NCBI GenBank assembly: GCA_902779305.1
Contig: CACZBD010000006.1
Span: 124,001-188,000 of the forward strand
From: an uncultured Lachnospiraceae bacterium
GTDB taxonomy: Bacteria; Bacillota; Clostridia; Lachnospirales; Lachnospiraceae
DNA: 64,000 nucleotides
Direction: 5' to 3'
Within the stretch, counting starts at the first letter, position 1. Each line of letters opens with the position of its first letter. Both the position numbers and the translations under genes were made by a program. Shown here piece by piece: positions 18,624-27,383 of this stretch. Below the pieces are notes generated by a model. The model was not told the DNA's origin. It was given only the letters and a program-made list of their open reading frames with translations, and made no database searches.

Positions 18624-21035
18624 TCATTTTACGATCAGATTCAGGATCCTTCCGGGAACATAGATGACTTTGACGATGTTTCCGGTCAGTTTGTCACCGA
18701 GCATTTCCTTTGCGGCAGCGACCGCCTCGTCCTGCGTCGCTTCCTTCGGGATCATGATCGTTCCCTTCGTCTTCCCGAGAACCTGTACGCCGATCTCGAT
18801 GGTATCTTCCACCGTCTTTGCCTCGTCAAATGCAGGCCATTTTTCATAGGCGATGGTCTTGTCATGTCCGAGATTCTGCCAGAGTTCCTCACCGACATGC
18901 GGGCAGACGCAGGCGAACATCTTTACAAAGCCTTCCGCATATTCCAAAGAACATTTTCCTTCTTTGTAGCAGGCATTCATAAAGATCATCATCTGGCTGA
19001 TCGCCGTGTTGAATGCAAGCTTTTCAAAATCGTTCGAGATCTTCTTCACGCTCTGGTGATAGATCTTTTCAAGCGCAGGCGTTGCGTCTTTTGTGACATT
19101 GCCTTCCGTTGTGAGGAAGGTCCATACACGGTTGATGAACTTGAACGCGCCGTTCACGCCGTCATTGCTCCAGGGTTTGCTGACTTCCAAAGGTCCCATG
19201 AACATTTCATAGAGACGAAGGGTATCCGCGCCGTATTCGCGGACCACATCACTCGGATTGACCACGAATTCCGGAAAACGTTTTCCCATCTTGATCCCGT
19301 TTTCCCCTAAGATCATCCCCTGATGCACCAGTTTCTTAAAGGGTTCCTTGGTCGGTGCAAGACCGTTATCATAGAGGAACCTGTTCCAGATCCTCGAATA
19401 GATCAGGTGCCCGACCGCATGCTCCGGTCCGCCGATATAAAGGTCAACCGGCATCCAGTGTTTCAGAAGTTCCTGATCCGCAAACACATCCTCATTGTCG
19501 GGATCGATATAACGCAGGAAATACCAGGATGATCCGGCACTTCCGGGCATGGTGGAAGTTTCCCTGATACCTTTTACGCCGTTATGGTCATACTGTTTCC
19601 ATTCCGTCGCGTTTTCCAAAGGCGCCTTTCCGTTCTTGCCTTTGTAATCCTCAAGTTCCGGAAGGATCAGCGGCAGCTCGTCATCATCGAGCACATGGAT
19701 CTTTCCGTCCTCCGTATGAACGATAGGCACGGGTTCTCCCCAGTAGCGCTGTCTTGCAAAGATCCATTCACGGAAGTGATAATTCACGGTACGTCTCGCA
19801 ACACCCATCTTTTCCAGTTTGACCGTAATGGCTTCCTTGGCCTCTTCCACGGTCATCCCGTTGAATTCTTCGGAATTGATCAGTTTGCAGCCTTTTCCGA
19901 GATAATCCTGTTTTTCAAAAGCACACTCCGTCGTATCCCTGCCTTCGATGACCTGCAGCATCGGGATCTTGTGCGCAACCGCATATTCAAAGTCTCTCTG
20001 GTCATGGGACGGTACCGCCATAACGGCGCCGGTTCCGTAATTGGCCAGAACAAAATCACCGATAAAGAGTTCCACTTCCCTGTTGTTGACGGGGTTGATA
20101 CAGGTCACGCCTTTTAAGCGGCAGCCTGTCTTGCCCTTGTTCAGTTCCGTTCTGTCCATATCGTTTTTCTTTTTGGTCTCTTCGATATAGGCCTTCACTT
20201 CTTCCTGATTCTCGATCCGCGGCATCAGGGTCTGCACAAGATCACCGTCCGGCGCCAGCACCATGAAGGTGATGCCGTAGATCGTTTCGATACAGGTTGT
20301 AAAAATGGAAAAGCTTCCGCCGCCGACGATCTGAAAATCAACTTCCACGCCGGTGGATCTGCCGATCCAGTGACGCTGCATGTCCTTTGTGGACTCCGGC
20401 CAGTCGATCTCATCGAGGCCTTCCAGCAGTTTCTCCGCAAAAGCCGGCTGGTCGATGACCCACTGCTTCATGTTCTTGCGGACAACAGGATACCCGCCGC
20501 GCTCCGATTTTCCGTCCACGACCTCATCATTACTTAACACGGTGCCGAGTTCTTCGCACCAGTTGACCGGCATGTCGATATATTTCGCATAGCCCGCCTC
20601 ATAAAGTTTCTTAAAGATCCACTGTGTCCACTTATAGAATTTCGGATCGGAAGTCGCGATCATCTTGGACCAGTCATAGTCAAAGCCAAGTTCCTTCAGC
20701 TGTTTTGAAAACGTCGCGATATTCTGCTGTGTGAACCCGTCCGGGTGATTTCCTGTATTCACGGCATACTGTTCCGCCGGAAGCCCAAATGAATCGTATC
20801 CCATGGGGTGCAGGACATTAAATCCCTGCATACGCTTCATGCGGGACACGATGTCTGTTGCCGTATAGCCTTCCGGATGCCCTGCGTGCAGGCCGACACC
20901 CGAAGGATAGGGAAACATATCCAGAACATAGAATTTCGGTTTGGAAAAATCACGGACATCGGTTTTGAATGTCTGTTCTTCCTCCCAGAACTTCTGCCAT
21001 TTTTTCTCGATTTCACTGTGATTGTAAGCGCTCAT
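18624..21035 (-). CDS. leuS: Leucyl-tRNA synthetase
   Basis: 803 residues, full length for a bacterial LeuRS, which charges tRNA-Leu. The HIGH-type motif is HAGH in the FPYPSG-GLHAGHPEGY region (about residues 42-58). The CP1 editing domain follows, with a threonine-rich region upstream of residue 260, and the tRNA-binding C-terminus. The second signature, normally KMSKS, reads KMGKR. FREWIFARQRYWGEP and SSWYFLRYIDP confirm the family. It has a predicted promoter in the 103-base gap after proA and overlaps nothing. The start has an AGGGAAG box. Confidence 0.97.
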   Translation of the reverse strand: MSAYNHSEIEKKWQKFWEEEQTFKTDVRDFSKPKFYVLDMFPYPSGVGLHAGHPEGYTATDIVSRMKRMQGFNVLHPMGYDSFGLPAEQYAVNTGNHPDGFTQQNIATFSKQLKELGFDYDWSKMIATSDPKFYKWTQWIFKKLYEAGYAKYIDMPVNWCEELGTVLSNDEVVDGKSERGGYPVVRKNMKQWVIDQPAFAEKLLEGLDEIDWPESTKDMQRHWIGRSTGVEVDFQIVGGGSFSIFTTCIETIYGITFMVLAPDGDLVQTLMPRIENQEEVKAYIEETKKKNDMDRTELNKGKTGCRLKGVTCINPVNNREVELFIGDFVLANYGTGAVMAVPSHDQRDFEYAVAHKIPMLQVIEGRDTTECAFEKQDYLGKGCKLINSEEFNGMTVEEAKEAITVKLEKMGVARRTVNYHFREWIFARQRYWGEPVPIVHTEDGKIHVLDDDELPLILPELEDYKGKNGKAPLENATEWKQYDHNGVKGIRETSTMPGSAGSSWYFLRYIDPDNEDVFADQELLKHWMPVDLYIGGPEHAVGHLIYSRIWNRFLYDNGLAPTKEPFKKLVHQGMILGENGIKMGKRFPEFVVNPSDVVREYGADTLRLYEMFMGPLEVSKPWSNDGVNGAFKFINRVWTFLTTEGNVTKDATPALEKIYHQSVKKISNDFEKLAFNTAISQMMIFMNACYKEGKCSLEYAEGFVKMFACVCPHVGEELWQNLGHDKTIAYEKWPAFDEAKTVEDTIEIGVQVLGKTKGTIMIPKEATQDEAVAAAKEMLGDKLTGNIVKVIYVPGRILNLIVK

Positions 21036-21102
21036 CTGTTCTCTTCTTTCTTCCCTGCAAAAGCCTTAAAACGGGTTTTTGCGATTTTTCTCTAACATTT
21101 CT

Positions 21103-21131
21103 ATTTTATAGAAAATCGGCAAAGATTACAA
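21103..21131 (-). promoter_or_regulatory. Predicted leuS promoter
   Basis: Minus-strand TTGTAA (21126-21131), 17-base spacer, TAAAAT (21103-21108). A perfect TTTCTAT/ATAGAAA repeat overlaps the -10 box. A second imperfect stem (21057-21082) lies before the ribosome binding site but has no T tract. Confidence 0.55.
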
Positions 21132-21138
21132 CACTTCG

Positions 21139-22428
21139 TTACAGATCCTTAAAATGAAACTGCTTTTGTCCGTCTGCATATTCCCCGACCGTCTGTCCGC
21201 TTCCGTACAACAGATATTTGTAGGTGGTCAGGCCCTCCAGTCCGACAGGTCCCCTTGCATGCAGTTTTGATGTGCTGATGCCGACTTCCGCGCCGAAACC
21301 GTAACGGAATCCGTCGGAAAACCTTGTCGAGCAGTTAACATAACATCCGGCGGAATCCACCAGTCTTAAGAATCTCTCTGCCGTCTCGTGATCATTTGTG
21401 ATGATCGCATCCGTGTGGTGCGAGCCGTACCGGTTGATATGTGCGATCGCCTCATCCACATCATCCACCAGTTTCACGGAAATGATCAGATCCAGATATT
21501 CCGTACGGAACTCTTCTTCCTTCATCTCCTGACATTCGATCAGTTCGCTGACTTCTTTTGTTCCGCGAAGCAGAACATTATGTGCGCGAAGATCTTTGGC
21601 GATCTTTGGAAGCGCTTCTTTTGCGATCTGTCTGTTTACAAGCAGCGTTTCTGCCGCATTGCAGGCCGCCGTGTACTGGATCTTGGCATCCGTGATGATC
21701 TTTACGGCCATATCAACGTCCGCATCCTTATCCACGTAGATATGGCAGATGCCGTCTGCATGTCCCATGACGGGGATCTTTGTGTGGTTCATGATATATT
21801 GCACAAATGAATTCGACCCTCTCGGAATGATCAGATCCACGGATCCGTAGCAGTTCAGCAGTTCATCGATCTCACTGTGCGCCTGTGCCTGATGCATACA
21901 GCCTTCCGGCGCGCCGTTCTCTATAGCCGCGCGGCTGATCAGTTCGTACAGGATCCGGTTGGTGTTTCTGGTCTCACTGCCGCCTTTTAGAACCACGCAG
22001 TTTCCACTCTTGATGCAGAGCGTTGAGATCTGCACCAGTGCATCCGGCCTGGACTCGAAGATGATGCCGATCACGCCGATCGGGCAGGTGGTCCTGACAA
22101 GACGCAGTCCCTCATCGAGTTCGCGGTCCATGAGTTTCCTGTTCAGCGGGTCAGAGAGGCCGATCAGCTGATCGATCCCTTCCGCGACGGACGCAAGCTT
22201 GTGTTCGTCAAATTTCAGCCGCTTGATCACGGGATCCGGAAGGTTGTCGCTCTTTGCCTGCTCCAGATCTTTTCTGTTTTCCGTAAAGATCTCTTCACGG
22301 TTCTCAAGAAGCGTTTCTTTGACCGCGCGTAAGATCCTGTTTCTGACTTCTTCGGAAAGAGAAGCCATCCTGAAACTGTCGGCTTTCATTTTCCGTGTGA
22401 TCTCTGCCATGCTCTTTTCTTTTTCCAT
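21139..22428 (-). CDS. proA: Glutamate-5-semialdehyde dehydrogenase
   Basis: About 429 residues. It reduces glutamyl-5-phosphate with NADPH in proline synthesis. Family features include IGVIGIIFESRPDALVQIS, CVVLKGGSE, the catalytic cysteine region TAACNAAETLL and the closing GPVGLEGLTTYKYLLYG. The partner kinase gene proB is not adjacent; proA instead follows the aromatic genes after an 85-base gap with a hairpin. The start is uncertain between ATGs at 22428 and 22410; an AGGAAGG stretch favours the first. The longer frame to 22509 starts within the hairpin and is rejected. Confidence 0.95.
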   Translation of the reverse strand: MEKEKSMAEITRKMKADSFRMASLSEEVRNRILRAVKETLLENREEIFTENRKDLEQAKSDNLPDPVIKRLKFDEHKLASVAEGIDQLIGLSDPLNRKLMDRELDEGLRLVRTTCPIGVIGIIFESRPDALVQISTLCIKSGNCVVLKGGSETRNTNRILYELISRAAIENGAPEGCMHQAQAHSEIDELLNCYGSVDLIIPRGSNSFVQYIMNHTKIPVMGHADGICHIYVDKDADVDMAVKIITDAKIQYTAACNAAETLLVNRQIAKEALPKIAKDLRAHNVLLRGTKEVSELIECQEMKEEEFRTEYLDLIISVKLVDDVDEAIAHINRYGSHHTDAIITNDHETAERFLRLVDSAGCYVNCSTRFSDGFRYGFGAEVGISTSKLHARGPVGLEGLTTYKYLLYGSGQTVGEYADGQKQFHFKDL

Positions 22429-22482
22429 GCTGTTCTTCGCCTTCCTGTAAGTTAGTATATATGCGGCCGCCTGGTCAGGTAC

Positions 22483-22514
22483 GGACAGTGAATTTCTGAA
22501 GAAATTCACTGTCC
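22483..22514. repeat. Perfect 14-bp inverted repeat between aroF and proA
   Basis: GGACAGTGAATTTC (22483-22496), a 4-base loop TGAA, and its exact complement (22501-22514), ending on the aroF stop codon. It is not followed by a T tract on either strand. In RNA it would form a very stable hairpin between the two reading frames. Confidence 0.8.
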
Positions 22515-23542
22515 TACCAGATCTCCGCGATATCCAGGATCAGCCGCTCTGTCTTTTCCCAGCCAAGGCACGGGTCCGTGATCGATTTTCCGTAGACTCC
22601 GCCGCCCACTCTCTGGCAGCCGTCCTCGATATAACTTTCAACCATGAAACCTTTGATCATCTTCTTCACACTTTCGTTGTGTTTCATGGAATTGATGACT
22701 TCCTTGATGATCCGCGGCTGTTCGAACGGGTCCTTGTTCGAATTGGAATGGTTCGTGTCAATGATCGCAGCCGGATTCAAAAGTTCTTTCTTGCTGTACA
22801 TATGATACAGCTGGATCAGATCCTCATAATGGTAATTCGGACGGGATTCGCCGTGTTTATTCGTATAGCCTCTTAAGATCGCATGCGCATACGGGTTTCC
22901 GCCGGATTTCACTTCCCAGCCCCTGTAAATGAAGGTATGTCCGTGCTGGGCGGCAAGGATCGCATTGAGCATGACCGCAAAATCACCGCTGGTCGGATTC
23001 TTCATCCCGACCGGCGCACTGATCCCGCTTGCAGTCAGCCTGTGCTCCTGGTCTTCCACAGACCTGGCGCCTACAGCCACATAGGCCAGAAGATCGTCGA
23101 GATACTGGTGGTTTTCCGGATAGAGCATTTCATCCGCGCAGGCAAACCCTGTTTCACTGATCGCTTTGATATGCAGATGCCTGGTGGCGATGATCCCCTG
23201 GAACAGATCCGGTTTTTCATCCGGATTCGGCTGGTGCAGCATGCCCTTATAGCCTTCACCCGTTGTACGCGGTTTATTCGTATATACCCGCGGGATGATC
23301 AGGATCTGATCTTTCACTTTTTCCTGCAGGGGACGAAGCCTCGAAATATAATCGATCACACTGTCCTCGTTGTCCGCGGAACACGGTCCGATGATCAATA
23401 ACAGCCTGTCGCTTTGACCGGCAAAGATCGCTTCCGCCTGTTCCTTTGCCGCTCTGACAACTTCCCGGTGTTCTTTCGTCAGAGGGCACATCTCTCTGAC
23501 TTCTGCCGGAAGCGCCAGTTTCCGTATGAATTCCACGCTCAT
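22514..23542 (-). CDS. aroF: 3-deoxy-7-phosphoheptulonate synthase (DAHP synthase, AroF/G type)
   Basis: 342 residues. It condenses PEP and erythrose-4-phosphate in the first step of the shikimate pathway. Signatures of the class I alpha enzymes are LLIIGPCSADN, RVYTNKPRTTGEGYKGML (split), GARSVEDQEHR, GMKNPTSGD and the closing GKSITDPCLGW. The N-terminus is long enough for the feedback-binding extension of this class, so inhibition by an aromatic amino acid is likely. A GGAGG box picks the ATG at 23542 over a longer frame. It lies 13 bases after tyrA. Confidence 0.95.
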   Translation of the reverse strand: MSVEFIRKLALPAEVREMCPLTKEHREVVRAAKEQAEAIFAGQSDRLLLIIGPCSADNEDSVIDYISRLRPLQEKVKDQILIIPRVYTNKPRTTGEGYKGMLHQPNPDEKPDLFQGIIATRHLHIKAISETGFACADEMLYPENHQYLDDLLAYVAVGARSVEDQEHRLTASGISAPVGMKNPTSGDFAVMLNAILAAQHGHTFIYRGWEVKSGGNPYAHAILRGYTNKHGESRPNYHYEDLIQLYHMYSKKELLNPAAIIDTNHSNSNKDPFEQPRIIKEVINSMKHNESVKKMIKGFMVESYIEDGCQRVGGGVYGKSITDPCLGWEKTERLILDIAEIW

Positions 23543-23555
23543 CGTTACTCCTCCT

Positions 23556-24404
23556 CTATTTGTCAAACAGCAGCCTTCTTTTGGTGGAAAGCCGCATTTT
23601 TTCTTTCAGCCCTTTCGCATCCTCTTTTGCGATCATCTCGCGGATGCTTTCCATCTCACCGATAAAGGAATCGATCCGGTCAAGCAGCGGTTCCCTGTTC
23701 ATAAAGAACAGTTCTGTCCACATATCTTCGTTGATCCTTGCGATCCTGGTCAGATCACGGAAGGAATCTCCCGTATAATCCCGCAGTTTTTCGTTGTCGT
23801 CACAGGTCATTAGCGCTACGGCAATACAATGGGTCAGCTGTGATACATAAGCGATCATACTGTCGTGTTCCCTGGGGGTCAGTTCCGAGATCCTCTGAAA
23901 GCCTAAGATCCTGCCGAGGTTTTTGCACCAGTGGATCGCCTTTTCCGTATTCTTGTCCGTGGGCACGACAATATAATTGGCATCCCTGAAGATCCTGTCG
24001 TCGCTGTTCTTAACGCCGTATACTTCCCGTCCGGCCATCGGATGCGCCGCAATGAATTCCGCATCTTCCCTGAGGATTTCCTGCACATCGGATACGATCG
24101 CGGATTTGATCCCCGTAACATCCGTGATAATCACATGACTTTTGAACAGGTGCTGATACGTTCTGACCCAGTCCGTGACGATCGAAGGATAAAGCGCAAG
24201 GATCAGACAATCCGCTTTCGGGATCAGAGAATCATCCACAGCCCCTTCGTCTATGATCTTTTCTTCGAGCGCATAGTTGATCGCCTCAGGATCTTTATCC
24301 ATTGCAAGTACATGATATCCGAGGCGCTTTAATGCCCTCGCATAGCTGCCGCCGATCAGACCGAGTCCCACGATCAGAACATTTGCATCATTGATCCATT
24401 CCAT
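23556..24404 (-). CDS. tyrA: Prephenate dehydrogenase
   Basis: 282 residues. It oxidises prephenate (or arogenate) to the tyrosine precursor. The N-terminal Rossmann motif is VLIVGLGLIGGSYA, followed by an Asp for NAD specificity (AMDKDP). Then come TDVTGIKSAI, HPMAGREVYG and VSQLTHCIAVAL of the helical catalytic domain. There is no C-terminal ACT domain, unlike many longer homologues. The ATG at 24404 follows the aroA stop by one base and uses a GAGG box inside aroA, indicating translational coupling. A GTG 12 bases upstream is less likely. Confidence 0.93.
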   Translation of the reverse strand: MEWINDANVLIVGLGLIGGSYARALKRLGYHVLAMDKDPEAINYALEEKIIDEGAVDDSLIPKADCLILALYPSIVTDWVRTYQHLFKSHVIITDVTGIKSAIVSDVQEILREDAEFIAAHPMAGREVYGVKNSDDRIFRDANYIVVPTDKNTEKAIHWCKNLGRILGFQRISELTPREHDSMIAYVSQLTHCIAVALMTCDDNEKLRDYTGDSFRDLTRIARINEDMWTELFFMNREPLLDRIDSFIGEMESIREMIAKEDAKGLKEKMRLSTKRRLLFDK

Positions 24405-24405
24405 G

Positions 24406-25629
24406 TCATACCTCACATGATTGATTGATATCCAAAACGATCCCGAGGCTTTTCAGGTCCTCAAAAAATGACGGATAACTCTTCCTGACAGCCTCCGCGC
24501 CGTTGATCGTTCCGCCTGTCTTGGTCAGCAGAACGGCAAGCGCCATCACGATCCTGTGATCATTGTGTCCGCACAGGGGTTCCTGCGGTTTTTGAAGCCC
24601 GGGATCAATACAGATCCTGTTTTCTTCCATTACGGAACTGATCCCGCATTTCTTCAGTTCCTCGCACATAGCAAGGCCCCTGTCGCTCTCTTTCATCTTA
24701 AGCCTCGCCGTACCGGTAAATTCCGCGCCGTTTAAGCAGGCCGCAAGTGCAAACAATACGGGGCCTAAATCCGGGCAGTCCGAAATGTCCAGTTTTGCAT
24801 ATCCGCTTCTCAGTTTCTCGAAATATTCCCTGTATATCCTGTCTCCCTGCCTGCTGTTTTCATCCAGCCCGGTAATTTTTACCGATCCGCCGAGAAGATT
24901 CAGTGCATCCGGGAACGCCGCATTGCTGTAATCGCCTTCCGCGGTTATTGTATTGCCGCAATACGATTGCGAACCGGGTATCACTATCGTATTCCCGGTT
25001 CTTGATACATTTGCCGAAAACGCGGACAAGGCCTGCAGGGTCAGTTCGATATAGGACAGGCTTTCCACCGGCGGGATCAGAACGATCTCGCTGTCCTTCT
25101 CAAGTAAAGGCAATCCGAAGAGCAGTCCTGTCACAAACTGGGAACTGATGTTACCGGGGATACGGTAAGTACCCGGTTCCAGTTTTCCGCAGACCTCTAT
25201 ATGATCCGCCTGTTTGGCAAAAGTGATCTTCTGCTTGCTGCAGATCTCTTCGTAAACGGAAAACGGCCGTTCCAGAAGCCTTGTGCTTCCAAAAAACCGG
25301 GCATGGATCCCAAGCGTCATGGCGATCCCCATAAAAAACCGCATCGTGCTGCCGCTTTCCCTGCAGAAAAGATTCACCGTTTCATCAGGAACAGCTCCAC
25401 CCGTTCCCTCTACCGTGATCTCTCCCCTGATTTGATCTTCGCTCACAGATGCCCCGAGCGCTTTCATACAGTCCATGGTCGCAAGGATATCCTCGGAAAA
25501 TGCGACATTTCCGATCACGCTTTTACCGGGCGAAAGCATGGCAAGGATCAAAAGCCTGTGCACGATGCTCTTCGAAGGCTGCGCCTTAACGGTTCCCTTT
25601 CCTGTTGACTGCTGTATCGTTACTTCCAC
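24406..25629 (-). CDS. aroA: 3-phosphoshikimate 1-carboxyvinyltransferase (EPSP synthase)
   Basis: 407 residues, slightly short for the family. It transfers the enolpyruvyl group of PEP to shikimate-3-phosphate. Recognised by QPSKSIVHRLLILA near the N-terminus, CRESGSTMRFFMG, the GDYSNAAFPDALNLLGG stretch and GHNDHRIVMALAVL with the catalytic region near the C-terminus. The usual GNAGT/LRPM region reads CRESGSTMRF, as in the class II-like forms of Firmicutes. The start codon is GTG at 25629, 10 bases after AAGGA. It is followed directly by tyrA. Confidence 0.94.
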   Translation of the reverse strand: MEVTIQQSTGKGTVKAQPSKSIVHRLLILAMLSPGKSVIGNVAFSEDILATMDCMKALGASVSEDQIRGEITVEGTGGAVPDETVNLFCRESGSTMRFFMGIAMTLGIHARFFGSTRLLERPFSVYEEICSKQKITFAKQADHIEVCGKLEPGTYRIPGNISSQFVTGLLFGLPLLEKDSEIVLIPPVESLSYIELTLQALSAFSANVSRTGNTIVIPGSQSYCGNTITAEGDYSNAAFPDALNLLGGSVKITGLDENSRQGDRIYREYFEKLRSGYAKLDISDCPDLGPVLFALAACLNGAEFTGTARLKMKESDRGLAMCEELKKCGISSVMEENRICIDPGLQKPQEPLCGHNDHRIVMALAVLLTKTGGTINGAEAVRKSYPSFFEDLKSLGIVLDINQSCEV

Positions 25630-25677
25630 TGCTGTTTATTCCTTCTTAAAGGTCTTCAATATCTGTTAGATAAATCA

Positions 25678-26115
25678 TTACGGTTTATTACAGTATTCGA
25701 TCAAATAATCCATCGCTTCGGTATATCCGTTCAGCCCGTGTCCCATGATCGTATGCACGCAGGCCTGCCTGATATAGCTGATCTGCCGGAACTCTTCCCG
25801 TTTGGTCACGTCCGAAATATGCACTTCCACGACCGGAAGGCCGACGGCCTTTGCAGCATCCAGAATGGCGATGCTGGTATGCGTATAAGCGCCGGGATTG
25901 ATGATGATCGCATCATCCCACCGGTAAGCGCCCTGGATCATCTCCACAAGATCTCCTTCATGATTGCTCTGCAGGATCTCAACCTCGATCCCTTTTTCTT
26001 TTGCATGTTTTCCGATCATCTCACACAGGTCTTTATATCCTGTATTCCCGTAAACTTCCGGTTCTCTGATCCCGAGCATGTTCAGATTCGGTCCGTTGAT
26101 CACTCTGATCTTCAT
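25678..26115 (-). CDS. aroQ: 3-dehydroquinate dehydratase, type II
   Basis: 145 residues, the normal size of the dodecameric type II enzyme, which dehydrates 3-dehydroquinate. Visible signatures: VINGPNLNMLGIREPEVYG with the active-site tyrosine, the SNHEGDLVEMI loop, INPGAYTHTSIAILDA, VEVHISDV and the IMGHGLNGY end. The ATG at 26115 sits 8 bases after AGGGGAA; a TTG two codons earlier would overlap the stop of the upstream fusion gene. It is part of the aro operon. Confidence 0.96.
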   Translation of the reverse strand: MKIRVINGPNLNMLGIREPEVYGNTGYKDLCEMIGKHAKEKGIEVEILQSNHEGDLVEMIQGAYRWDDAIIINPGAYTHTSIAILDAAKAVGLPVVEVHISDVTKREEFRQISYIRQACVHTIMGHGLNGYTEAMDYLIEYCNKP

Positions 26116-26117
26116 TT

Positions 26118-27365
26118 TCAATTCCCCTGTCTTTCCAAAAGTTCCATGATCCTGTCCGCCGTCTGCTTCGGACTGTCAGCAACTGACACCGTAAGATCCG
26201 CAGAAGCCATATATTTCGGCAGACGTTCTTCATAAAGCTTCAGCAGTTTTGTCCTGTCATCGGACAGTGGTCTGTCGGCCGTCGCACGGATGGTTTCGAT
26301 CTTTCTGTCCAAAAAGACGAGCTTCCCGTAATTCTTAAGCGAAGTAACGTTTTCATTTCTTAAGATCAATCCGCCTCCGGTCGCGATCACGGTCCTGTTC
26401 CTTCCCGAAACTTCTTTTGTCACGGCGCTCTCTAAATCCCTGAAAGCCGTCTCTCCTTCATCCGCAAAGATCTCCGGGATGCTTTTTCCGGCTTTTTTTA
26501 CGATCTCTGCATCCGTATCGACAAAGTCCATCTGCAGTTTTTTTGCAAGAAGTTTTCCGACGGTACTCTTTCCGCAGCCCGGCATGCCGGTCAGAACGAT
26601 ATTTTCCTTTTCTCTTTTCAGCGTCCGAAAGATCTCTTCGATCCGCTCCTCCTTTACGGTCATCCCCGTAAAAAGCCTGCATGCTTCCACAGCCTGCAGG
26701 ATCAGCATCAGAAGTCCGTTTACCGCCGGGATCCCAAGTTCTTTTGCCTGCAGTGTCAGTTTTGTCCGAAGCGGATTATAGATCACGTCCGTAACGCTTT
26801 GCAGGTTATGAAAGTTCTTCAGGTCGGCCGGCGCATTGTCCATATCCGGATACATGCCAAGCGGAGTCGTGTTGATGATGTGATCGGCATCCGCATGCAG
26901 CCGGTATGCTTCTTCATAAGATACCGCAAACTCTCCGGAAGGATTCCTGCTGACAATAAGGGGAGAAGCGCCAAGATCCTCTGCCACAGAAAAAGCGGTC
27001 TTACTCGTACCGCCGCCGCCGAAGATCAAAACCCTTTTGCCTGTAAAGTCGTATCCGCTTCTTTCGATCAGGGAACAAAGTCCGTAATGATCCGTATTGT
27101 ACCCGGTAAGATTCCCGTCCCGGTTGACGATCGTATTGACCGCGCCAATCCTCTCCGCTTTCGGATCGATCTCATCCAGATACGGGATCACGGCCTGTTT
27201 GTACGGGATCGTGACATTGATCCCCCGAAAGTCCCTTGACAATAAAAAATCACGAAGATCTTGTTGCCCGATCTCCTTCAGTTCATATGCGTAACTGCCG
27301 AACAGTTCATGTATGATCTTTGAATAACTGTGAGACAGTTTCTCACCGATCAGTCCGTATTCCAT
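26118..27365 (-). CDS. Bifunctional shikimate dehydrogenase-shikimate kinase fusion
   Basis: 415 residues. The N-terminal part (about 1-245) is shikimate dehydrogenase: LIGEKLSHSYSK, catalytic Lys56 in NVTIPYK, GYNTDHYG with Asp92, and a glycine-rich NADP loop FGGGGTSK. The C-terminal part (about 254-415) is shikimate kinase: P-loop GMPGCGKST (260-268), a DTDAEI Walker-like acidic motif, the GGGLILR turn and RPLS in the lid. The linker is short. One polypeptide thus catalyses two consecutive steps, dehydroshikimate to shikimate to shikimate-3-phosphate. The frame is continuous with no sign of a sequencing fusion. Standard symbols would be aroE and aroK. Confidence 0.95.
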   Translation of the reverse strand: MEYGLIGEKLSHSYSKIIHELFGSYAYELKEIGQQDLRDFLLSRDFRGINVTIPYKQAVIPYLDEIDPKAERIGAVNTIVNRDGNLTGYNTDHYGLCSLIERSGYDFTGKRVLIFGGGGTSKTAFSVAEDLGASPLIVSRNPSGEFAVSYEEAYRLHADADHIINTTPLGMYPDMDNAPADLKNFHNLQSVTDVIYNPLRTKLTLQAKELGIPAVNGLLMLILQAVEACRLFTGMTVKEERIEEIFRTLKREKENIVLTGMPGCGKSTVGKLLAKKLQMDFVDTDAEIVKKAGKSIPEIFADEGETAFRDLESAVTKEVSGRNRTVIATGGGLILRNENVTSLKNYGKLVFLDRKIETIRATADRPLSDDRTKLLKLYEERLPKYMASADLTVSVADSPKQTADRIMELLERQGN

Positions 27366-27383
27366 TCCATCCTGCTTTCTTTA

